The notes below the pieces were generated by a model that saw only the letters and a program-made list of their open reading frames with translations, was not told where the DNA came from and did no database searches. A DNA stretch of 64,000 nucleotides. It comes from Sphingomonas mucosissima (GTDB lineage: Bacteria; Pseudomonadota; Alphaproteobacteria; Sphingomonadales; Sphingomonadaceae). Below are positions 9,769 through 16,602 of this stretch, one piece after another. Where the stretch lies: NCBI RefSeq assembly GCF_002197665.1, contig NZ_NBBJ01000003.1, positions 310,001-374,000 of the forward strand, written 5' to 3'. The position numbers were made by a program, and so were the translations under genes. How positions within the stretch are numbered: position 1 is the stretch's first letter; each line of letters begins with the position of its first letter.

Positions 9769-11397
9769 ATGCGTCTGAGCCGAACCATCGCCGCCGCACT
9801 GATCACCACGTTGACCGCGCCGCCGGCGCTCGCGCTTGCGGGTGAGCAGACCGGCACGCCTGCGCCTGAGGCTGCTGCGACCCCGCCCGAGGATCCCGCC
9901 AGGGCCCGGCTGAAGGCGGAGGCCATCGCCGGCGTCGAGCGTCAGGGGAAGCTGGTTCAGGAGATGGTGGACTCGGTCTACAGCTTCGCCGAGCCGGGCT
10001 TTCAGGAATTCCAGACCATGGAATATCTGACCGGCATCCTGGCGAAGAACGGCTTCAAGATCGAGCGCGGCGTCGCCGGCATGCCAACTGCCTGGATAGC
10101 GACCTGGGGCAATGGTGGCCCGCTGATCGCGCTGGGCAGCGACGTGGATGGCCTCCTCGGGCTCAGCCAAATGCCCGGCTCGCCCGAGCTGAAGCCGCAG
10201 GTGGCGGGCGCGCCTGGGCATGGCGAGGGCCATAATTCGGGCATGCCGCTGGTGATTGCCGCCGCCATCGCGGCCAAGCAGGTGATGGAGAAAAACAAGA
10301 TTCCTGGCCGCCTACTGCTGTGGCCCGGCGTGGCGGAGGAGCTGATCGGCGCTAAGGCCTATTATGTCCGCGCCGGGCTGTTCAACGGAGTGGACGCTTG
10401 CATCTTCACCCATGTGGCGAGCGAGTTCAGCACTGCCTGGGGTGATACGGGCAACAATGCCGCCGTCTCGGTGGAATATACCTTTCACGGCAAGACCGCG
10501 CATGCCGCCGGCATGCCATGGGAGGGGCGCAGCGCGCTCGACGCGGTGGAGCTGATGAATGCCGGCTGGAACATGCGGCGCGAGCATCTGCCGCTCAGCC
10601 AGCGCTCGCATTACGTCATCACTGATGGCGGCAAGCAGCCCAACATCGTGCCCGACACGGCCAGCGTCTGGTATTATTTCCGCGACACCGCCTTTGCCAG
10701 CGTGCGCCACCTGTTCGAGACCGGCAACACCATCGCCAAGGCTGCCGCCTCCGGCACCGGCACTACCGTGACGCAGCGTACACTCGGCTATGCCGCGCCC
10801 AATTTCGGCAACAAGCCGCTCGCCGAGGCGGCCTGGGCGAACATCAAGGCGGTCGGCATGCCGCAATGGAGCGCGGGTGATCAGGCCTTCGCCAAATCGG
10901 TGCAGCAGGCGAACGCGCGCGAGCTGAAGCCGCTGGCGAGCGAGATATCGCCGCTTTCCACGCCCGACACGCGCGAGAAATCGACCGGCGGCGGATCGGA
11001 CGATATCGGCGACGTGATGTGGACGGTGCCGACGATCACCGTGCGCTACCCTTCCAACATCCCCAACATGATCGGCCACAACGTGCTGTCTGCGATCGCC
11101 ATGGCGACGCCGATCGCGCACAAGGGCGCGGTGCAGGGCGCCAAGGCGGTGAGCGCTACGGTGATCGACCTGATGACCACGCCCGCGCTGATCGCCGCGG
11201 CCAAGACCTTTCAGCAAACCGTGCAGTTCAAGGATCAGAGATATGATCCGCTGCTCACCGCAGAGGACAAGCCGGCGACCCACCTGAATGCCGAGGTGAT
11301 GGAGCGAATGCGCCCCAAACAGAAGCCCTTCTATTACGATCCGGCCAAGCACCGCAGCTACCTGGAGCAGCTCAAAGTCGCCTATCCCGCGCAATAA
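9769..11397 (+). CDS. Exported M20-family amidohydrolase, AbgB-like
   Basis: 542 residues with a signal peptide (about residues 1-24, ending ALALA). The remainder matches the AbgB (aminobenzoyl-glutamate utilisation B) type of M20 metallopeptidases. Visible parts are GSDVDGLLGLSQMPG, the metal motif GHGEGHNSG, the catalytic Glu pair in PGVAEELIGAK, the dimerisation segment beginning VEYTFHGKTAHAAGMPWEG, and GGGSDDIGDVMW near the C-terminus. It likely hydrolyses an N-acyl or N-aroyl amino acid in the periplasm. The exact substrate is unknown. The start at 9769 follows a purine-rich GGGGGAGAAGAAGC and gives a proper signal peptide. Confidence 0.85.
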   Translation: MRLSRTIAAALITTLTAPPALALAGEQTGTPAPEAAATPPEDPARARLKAEAIAGVERQGKLVQEMVDSVYSFAEPGFQEFQTMEYLTGILAKNGFKIERGVAGMPTAWIATWGNGGPLIALGSDVDGLLGLSQMPGSPELKPQVAGAPGHGEGHNSGMPLVIAAAIAAKQVMEKNKIPGRLLLWPGVAEELIGAKAYYVRAGLFNGVDACIFTHVASEFSTAWGDTGNNAAVSVEYTFHGKTAHAAGMPWEGRSALDAVELMNAGWNMRREHLPLSQRSHYVITDGGKQPNIVPDTASVWYYFRDTAFASVRHLFETGNTIAKAAASGTGTTVTQRTLGYAAPNFGNKPLAEAAWANIKAVGMPQWSAGDQAFAKSVQQANARELKPLASEISPLSTPDTREKSTGGGSDDIGDVMWTVPTITVRYPSNIPNMIGHNVLSAIAMATPIAHKGAVQGAKAVSATVIDLMTTPALIAAAKTFQQTVQFKDQRYDPLLTAEDKPATHLNAEVMERMRPKQKPFYYDPAKHRSYLEQLKVAYPAQ

Positions 11398-11497
11398 CCT
11401 GCGAGTGGCGCCCCAGAGCGACCGGCCATGCGATCGGCAGGCCGGGCAGAGTAGCAATGGGGGTGACGAAAATCGACGGCAAAGTCATAGCCGGGGC

Positions 11498-11965
11498 ATG
11501 CTGATCCGCCCCTTCCACCATGATGACGCGGCGGCGCTCGCCGCGCTGTTCCATGCCTCCGTGCATGGCGCAGGCAGCCGCTTCTACGCGCCCGAGCAGG
11601 TCGCCGCCTGGAGCCCCGCACCGCCACCACCGGAACGCTTTGTAGGCCAAGCGGAGGGTCGCACGTTTCTGGTCGCGGTTGACGAGCACGCCGTGGTGAT
11701 CGGCTATGGCGATCTGGAGCCGAACGGCCACATCGACCATCTCTATTGCCGTCCCGACAGGATCGGCACGGGCGTGGGATCGTCCATTCTCGCTGCACTG
11801 GAGGCTGCCGCGCGGCGGGACGGCATCGCGCGGCTGTTTGTCGAGGCGAGCGAGAACGCCCGTCCGCTCTTCGAACGTCGCGGCTTCACGCTAGACGCGC
11901 GCAACGACTTCGTGCGGGCCGGCGTGGCGATCCATAACTATCGCATGTCCAAGGACTTGGCGTAA
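11498..11965 (+). CDS. GNAT family N-acetyltransferase
   Basis: 155-residue acyl-CoA N-acyltransferase. Start MLIRPFHHDDAAALAALF is the classic alpha1 opening. The acetyl-CoA pyrophosphate loop RIGTGVGSSILAAL (R/QxxGxG/A) is at about residues 88-101, followed by LFVEASENARPLFERRGF, the standard alpha4/beta strand that ends GNAT folds. The acceptor is unknown. The gene is 100 bases after the AbgB-like gene and points the same way, so they may be co-transcribed. Confidence 0.85.
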   Translation: MLIRPFHHDDAAALAALFHASVHGAGSRFYAPEQVAAWSPAPPPPERFVGQAEGRTFLVAVDEHAVVIGYGDLEPNGHIDHLYCRPDRIGTGVGSSILAALEAAARRDGIARLFVEASENARPLFERRGFTLDARNDFVRAGVAIHNYRMSKDLA

Positions 11966-12180
11966 CGTTCCGGCACCCTTCGGCGGGGTGCGGGTCAGAT
12001 GGCTGCGCCCGCAGTCGCCAGCCGACCGTCAAGCCACTTCCGCGCCGGGCGGAGATATGCTCGTTGTCCGTGAGATCAGTCACCGGCGCCGGTTACGGCA
12101 CTGCTGGTTCTGATCCATTCCATGACCCGATCGCGCCGGTCCGAGAGCTTCTGGCCCCCGCCGCGCCGGCAATCAGCGGC

Positions 12181-12519
12181 CTACTCGCGCAGCGGCGGCG
12201 CAGCGACGACAGCCGGCATCGCCTCGATCGCCCGTTCCACTGCTTCGGCGCCATCACGCGATGCGGTGGCAAGTTCGAGCGGCCGGCCACCGAGCGCATC
12301 ATTGGGTGTGTTCAGAAACAGCCGCGCCGCCTCCGTGCCAAGCCGGGCAAAGGCGATCCGCACGATCCGCCCTTCACGCGCCACTTCGTCACCTGACAAG
12401 CGCGATGCGGTTCGGGCAGCGCGGAATATCCGCCGCGGCCGTGCCGCAGGCGCGGCACTAAGCTCGGCGTCGGGCGCAGTCACCGGCGCCGGTGTGGCGT
12501 TTTCGATAACCGCGCTCAT
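12181..12519 (-). CDS. MbcA/ParS/Xre-type antitoxin-like protein (DUF2384 domain), orphan
   Basis: 112 residues. The C-terminal half contains RLFLNTPNDALGGRPLELA followed by SRDGAEAVERAIEAM. This is the signature of the toxin-binding (DUF2384) domain of MbcA/ParS/Xre antitoxins, in which a W/FL-x-TPNxaLgG-xPlel motif is followed by a helix with xGaexVexxl. The N-terminal part (about 25-60) is basic and helical and could be the DNA-binding portion. No RES-domain or other toxin gene is adjacent, so it is an orphan or a regulator using this fold. Its ATG overlaps the TGA of the upstream 57-residue gene by four bases (ATGA), showing an operon. Confidence 0.65.
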   Translation of the reverse strand: MSAVIENATPAPVTAPDAELSAAPAARPRRIFRAARTASRLSGDEVAREGRIVRIAFARLGTEAARLFLNTPNDALGGRPLELATASRDGAEAVERAIEAMPAVVAAPPLRE

Positions 12520-12689
12520 GCGTATATGCCCGCGCCGGCGATCTCGCGCGTACCCGCCTGCGCCTGCGCAATTCGGCGCGCATAGCCGTTGGCGAGCTCG
12601 CGGTGAGCGTAGCGGGCCTCGACGCCGGCAGCGGCAGACGCACGTACGAGGGAGATCTGATGGCGGAAAAATAGTTCGTTAAGGTCCAT
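12516..12689 (-). CDS. Small hypothetical protein upstream of the DUF2384 gene
   Basis: 57 residues starting MDLNELFFRHQISLVRA, with a helical, charged pattern (EARYAHRELANGYARRI) and no signal or membrane segment. I know similar short proteins beginning MDLN-LF-R-Q from other alphaproteobacteria, but no function is established. The start at 12689 is chosen on this N-terminus. The stop overlaps the start of the DUF2384 gene (ATGA), so the two are translationally coupled. In a toxin-antitoxin reading this would occupy the partner position, but it shows no toxin motif. Confidence 0.55.
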   Translation of the reverse strand: MDLNELFFRHQISLVRASAAAGVEARYAHRELANGYARRIAQAQAGTREIAGAGIYA

Positions 12690-12879
12690 CGGATGTCCTC
12701 CACACGTAAGCGGGAGCACGATGGTCTCTCAGTCGTCGGCGCCTACGAATCGAACTGCCGCCGATGGTTCCCATGTGGGTAGGCGCCACTCGGTTAGCAA
12801 GGCGGCGGTGATTTCGGACCAAAATCCACAAGATCGCGATTCACGCGGGACCATATTCGGAATCAAGCGTTCAGGTGCA

Positions 12880-13059
12880 ATGACAGAAAACCGGATCGTA
12901 GCGGTGGGGCTCTTGACTCGACGGGACTTGGAAGTCCTCGGGACAGGCTTCACGCGCGCATTTCCGGTCAAGGATCTGTCCGGCTTCGAAGACGTGCTTG
13001 CTGAATTGGACCGGATCGAAGCGGTGCCACCCTGCGCCAAGCAAACGCCATTATTCTAG
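12880..13059 (+). CDS. Small hypothetical protein
   Basis: 59 residues starting MTENRIVAVGLLTRRDLEVL. The chain continues with FTRAFPVKDLSGFEDVLAELD. It is amphipathic, soluble and rich in alternating acidic and aliphatic residues. The pattern resembles a conserved short family of sphingomonads of unknown role. The long upstream in-frame extension is poor in protein character, so the internal ATG at 12880 is preferred. It points away from the DUF2384 pair and towards the next small gene, 35 bases downstream. Confidence 0.5.
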   Translation: MTENRIVAVGLLTRRDLEVLGTGFTRAFPVKDLSGFEDVLAELDRIEAVPPCAKQTPLF

Positions 13060-13094
13060 CAAGCGGCGCTGCGATCCATCGGGGAAACAAGGCG

Positions 13095-13292
13095 ATGAGC
13101 ATCGAGGTAACGGCGATCGACGGGATGGTTCGGCTGGATGTCGACCAGCCGGTATCGCTGACGCCGGCGGAAGCGCATGTGCTGACCACGCAATTGGTGG
13201 CGGCGCTTGTCCATCTCGCAGAGCCAAGCCCGCCGCCACGCCGGCCGCATCTTGTGCTGGTTAACCGGCCGGGAGCTGCCAGCCCCGCCTGA
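13095..13292 (+). CDS. Small hypothetical protein
   Basis: 65 residues with a two-strand, one-helix feel: MSIEVTAIDGMVRLDV, then PVSLTPAEAHVLTTQLVAAL, then a proline/arginine-rich tail. The central helix (LTPAEAHVLTTQL) resembles segments in uncharacterised short proteins. No family is assigned. It follows the 59-residue gene in the same direction, and an AAGG-type ribosome-binding site (GGGGAAACAAGGCG before the ATG) supports translation. Confidence 0.4.
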   Translation: MSIEVTAIDGMVRLDVDQPVSLTPAEAHVLTTQLVAALVHLAEPSPPPRRPHLVLVNRPGAASPA

Positions 13293-13611
13293 AGGCTGTC
13301 CGCTGTCGCGGCTTCGGGTTCGCGATCCGCCAGGCATTCCGGTACACGACCCACCGTGTTCCCCCGTCCCGCGCACGCCGGCTATGCATGATGCGCGCGG
13401 TGTACCCATAGTGCCACATTGAGCATGGACGATCCGAAAGGCGCGGTGGGTTGCTCCCGCGGCGCGCTCGGTCCAAGGCATGGCGCCATTGCACATCGTC
13501 CTTCCCCTGATGCGTCGACGTGAGCGGTGACCCGCCGCTGTCATACGCCGGTGGGATCCATCGCCCACATGCGCGCGTGGCCGGAGTGGCGGCGGGCAAG
13601 GGACGGAATTC
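13293..13611. other. Intergenic stretch before the amino-sugar operon
   Basis: About 320 bases with no gene I can support. It must hold the promoter of the CutC-SIS/nagA operon. A purine-rich GGGACGGAATTC precedes the ATG at 13612. I found no clear operator palindrome and no riboswitch. Confidence 0.4.
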
Positions 13612-15402
13612 ATGGCTGAAACTTTGATCGAAATCTGCGTGGACAGCCCGGAGGGGCTGGCGGCGGCCGTCGAAGGCGGCGCCGATCGCATCAAGCTGGC
13701 GTCGTCGCTGGCACTTAGCGGGCTCAGCCCGTCCGCCGGGCTGATGGCACTCGCGCGCGATTGCCCACTACCGGTCAGCGCGCTGATCCGCCCGCGCGAG
13801 GGCGGCATGGTCTATGGCGATCGCAAGCGCACGGCCATGTTCCGCGATATCGACGCGGCGCGCGCGGCGGGGCTGGAGGGCGTTGCCATCGGCGCCCTCA
13901 CACCCGATGGCAAATTGGATATCGCCATGATCGAAGCGCTGGTCGCCCATGCCGCCGGCCTGTCCGTATCCCTGCACCGCGCCGTTGACCTGCTGCCCGA
14001 TCCAGTGGCCGCGGTGTCGATCGCCGCCGATCTTGGCATCACGGCCATTCTCACCTCCGGCGGCGCGCGCTCGGCGAGCGATGGCATTGCCACGATCAAG
14101 GCGATGCAATGGTCGGCCGGAGACCGGGTGACGATCACGGCCAGCGGCGGGCTCCACCCGCGCAATGTCGCCGAGTTAGTTGCGGCCACAGGCGTGCGGG
14201 CCGTTCAGGCGTTCTGTTCGCGGCCGATCGGCAATCCGTCGCCCCGCGCCGTCGAGCTGGGGTTTGAGTCCGAGCTTTCCCGCGTCACCGATCGTGCAGA
14301 AGTGGCGGCGATGCGGGCGGCGCTGGGTCGGCCAGCCCCCACCCGCGTCTCCGCTACGCCGCCCGCCAAGCAGCCCCGGCGCGATCCCGCCACCACGCTG
14401 ATGCACGCCGAGGCTGCGGAGGCGCCGGACGTCGTCGCCCGCCTGATCGATCGCAACAGCAGCGCAATGGAGCGGATCGCCACCCGGCTGCGCGATCGCC
14501 CGCCGCCCTTCATCATCACCTGCGCGCGCGGCTCCTCCGATCACGCCGCCACTTATGGCAAATATCTGTTCGAGACGATGACGGGCATTCCCGTCGCCTC
14601 AGGGGCGTTGTCGGTGGCGTCGATCTTCGGCGCGCCGCTGCGGGCGGAGGGCGCATTGTGCCTCGCCATTTCGCAGTCGGGCCGTAGCCCCGATCTCCTC
14701 GCCAGCGTCGCGGCGTACAAGGCGGGCGGCGCCTTTGTGGTGGCGCTGGTCAATGATGAGGCGTCGCCGCTGGCTGAAGCCGTCCACGAGGTTCTGCCGC
14801 TGTGCGCAGGACCCGAGCGATCGGTGGCGGCGACCAAATCCTTCATCGCCGCGCTCGCGACCCAGGCGGCGCTGGCAGCGGCGTGGGCGCGGGATGATCG
14901 CCTGCTACCGCAGATCGCGGCCCTCCCCGCCGCCATGTCGCGCGCCTTTGCACTCGACTGGCAGGCGGCACATCTGCCGTTATTGGGCGCGCGCAACATG
15001 TTCGTGCTCGGCCGCGGCCATGGCCTTGGCATTGCGCAGGAGGCGGCGCTGAAGTTCAAGGAAACCTGCGGCCTCCATGCCGAGGCATTTTCGGCGGCGG
15101 AGGTTCGCCACGGGCCGATGGCAATCGTCGGCCGCGGTTTTCCGATACTCGCCTTTGCCACCTCCGACGCGTCGGGCGACGACGTGCGCAGCACGGTCGC
15201 CCAATTCGGCGCCAGAGGCGCGCGGATCATGCTGGCCGATGGCCGCGGCGGCGGGAACCTGCCCGCGATCGCCACCGCGCCGACGCTAGAGCCGATCCTG
15301 ATGATCCAAAGCTTCTACCGGATGGTCAATCAGCTCGCCGTTGCGCGCGGCATCGATCCGGATGCACCGCCGCACCTGAAGAAAGTGACGGAAACGCGAT
15401 GA
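13612..15402 (+). CDS. CutC-domain / SIS glucosamine-6-phosphate deaminase (NagB-II) fusion
   Basis: 596 residues in two parts. Residues 1 to about 235 form a CutC TIM barrel: EICVDSPEGLAAAVEGGADR, LSGLSPSAGL, ALIRPREGGMVYGD, SLHRAVDLLPDP and AILTSGGARS. Residues from about 262 to the end form a tandem SIS protein of the NagB-II/GlmS-isomerase type: TLMHAEAAEAPDVV (the usual start of stand-alone NagB-II), TCARGSSDHAATYGKYLFE, AISQSGRSPDLL, ERSVAATKSF and the catalytic-loop EVRHGPMAIV. NagB-II deaminates and isomerises glucosamine-6-phosphate to fructose-6-phosphate. The linker of about 25 residues is proline/arginine-rich. CutC proteins are annotated as copper homeostasis factors on thin evidence, and the fusion points to amino-sugar metabolism. 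The stop overlaps nagA by four bases. Confidence 0.85.
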   Translation: MAETLIEICVDSPEGLAAAVEGGADRIKLASSLALSGLSPSAGLMALARDCPLPVSALIRPREGGMVYGDRKRTAMFRDIDAARAAGLEGVAIGALTPDGKLDIAMIEALVAHAAGLSVSLHRAVDLLPDPVAAVSIAADLGITAILTSGGARSASDGIATIKAMQWSAGDRVTITASGGLHPRNVAELVAATGVRAVQAFCSRPIGNPSPRAVELGFESELSRVTDRAEVAAMRAALGRPAPTRVSATPPAKQPRRDPATTLMHAEAAEAPDVVARLIDRNSSAMERIATRLRDRPPPFIITCARGSSDHAATYGKYLFETMTGIPVASGALSVASIFGAPLRAEGALCLAISQSGRSPDLLASVAAYKAGGAFVVALVNDEASPLAEAVHEVLPLCAGPERSVAATKSFIAALATQAALAAAWARDDRLLPQIAALPAAMSRAFALDWQAAHLPLLGARNMFVLGRGHGLGIAQEAALKFKETCGLHAEAFSAAEVRHGPMAIVGRGFPILAFATSDASGDDVRSTVAQFGARGARIMLADGRGGGNLPAIATAPTLEPILMIQSFYRMVNQLAVARGIDPDAPPHLKKVTETR

Positions 15403-16526
15403 GCGGCTTTATCTTCGAAAACGGTACGATCGTGACCGGAGATGGCGGCACGGCCGAGAAGTTGTACGTTCAAGAAGGGCGGATTGCGGCCGATTGCCCG
15501 CCAGACGCCGCGCGCGTCGATCTTGGCGGCGGGTGGCTGCTGCCTGGCTTCATCGATACGCAGGTGAACGGCGGCGGCGGCGTCCTGTTCAACGATGATC
15601 CCAGCGTGGATACGATCCGCCGCATCGGCGCCGCCCATGCCCGGTTCGGCACGACCGCGTTCCTGCCAACGCTCATCTCGGACACGCTGGACCGGGTGGA
15701 CATGGCGATGCGCGCCACCGAGTGGGCGATTGCGCAGGGGGTGCCGGGCGTCGTTGGCATCCATATCGAAGGCCCGTTCCTCAACCCCGCGCGCAAGGGC
15801 ACGCATGACGCTGCCCGCTTCCTGAGGCTTGATGCGGACTCGATCGCCTTGCTTGGTAGCCTCGGCCGCGGCCGCACCTTGGTGACGCTGGCGCCCGAGA
15901 TGTGCACGCCGGACGATATCGCCGCGCTCGTCGCCGCTGGCGTCATTGTCGCGGCGGGGCATAGCGACGCCGATTATGCCACCGCGACCCGCGCGTTTGA
16001 CGCAGGTATCACCGGCGTCACTCACCTGTTCAACGCCATGTCGCCGCTCCACCACCGCGAACCTGGCCTCGTCGGTGCTGCAGTCGAGAACCAGCGGATC
16101 TATGCCGGCCTGATCGTGGACGGCCAGCATGTCGCCCCGGCCGCGTTGCGCATCGCATTGGCCGCCCGGCCGCGTGATCGCTTCATGCTCGTCACCGATG
16201 CCATGTCGCCGGTCGGCACCGACGCAACCAGCTTCGAATTGCAGGGCAAGACGATCCGGATCGCGAACGGCGTTTGCATGGAGGAGAATGGCACGCTGGC
16301 GGGCTCGGCGCTCGACATGGCGACGGCCGTGCGCAACGCAGTGGTGATGCTGGGGCGTGGCGTGGCGGAGGCTGCGGCCATGGCTGCCACTTCCCCCGCG
16401 GCATTTCTGGGGCTGGAGGACCGCGGCACACTGCGGCCCGGCGCACGCGCCGATCTGGTCTGGCTTGACGCGGACCTGAGGCCCCGCGGCACCTGGATCG
16501 GCGGCGTTTGCGTCCATGCTGGCTGA
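15399..16526 (+). CDS. nagA: N-acetylglucosamine-6-phosphate deacetylase
   Basis: 375-residue amidohydrolase of normal NagA length. It removes acetate from GlcNAc-6-phosphate in the cytoplasm, feeding the SIS deaminase encoded just upstream. Visible motifs are LPGFIDTQVNGGGGV (NagA form of the metal-site strand), GIHIEGPFLNP with the metal-binding Glu, AAGHSDADYATA, THLFNAMSPLHHREPG, GLIVDGQHV and the catalytic Asp in LVTDAMSPVG. TLAGSALDMA follows. The ATG overlaps the upstream TGA (ATGA), so the two enzymes are translationally coupled. No transporter, kinase or regulator of GlcNAc use lies in this window. Confidence 0.95.
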   Translation: MSGFIFENGTIVTGDGGTAEKLYVQEGRIAADCPPDAARVDLGGGWLLPGFIDTQVNGGGGVLFNDDPSVDTIRRIGAAHARFGTTAFLPTLISDTLDRVDMAMRATEWAIAQGVPGVVGIHIEGPFLNPARKGTHDAARFLRLDADSIALLGSLGRGRTLVTLAPEMCTPDDIAALVAAGVIVAAGHSDADYATATRAFDAGITGVTHLFNAMSPLHHREPGLVGAAVENQRIYAGLIVDGQHVAPAALRIALAARPRDRFMLVTDAMSPVGTDATSFELQGKTIRIANGVCMEENGTLAGSALDMATAVRNAVVMLGRGVAEAAAMAATSPAAFLGLEDRGTLRPGARADLVWLDADLRPRGTWIGGVCVHAG

Positions 16527-16602
16527 CGGGCCGTCCCGCTACGGTCACGCGCCGCATCCCGGCTTAACGGCGTTGGCCGGGGTGACGCGTCGACGTTGCC
16601 CC

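Noticed and set aside
11966..12000. Hairpin GCACCC/GGGTGC after the GNAT gene as a terminator
   Set aside because: A short stem without a T-run; not enough to call a terminator.
12078..12493. 16-base word containing ACCGGCGCCGGT at 12078 and again at 12478
   Set aside because: The core is a GC-only palindrome and the second copy is within coding sequence, so it is probably chance in high-GC DNA.
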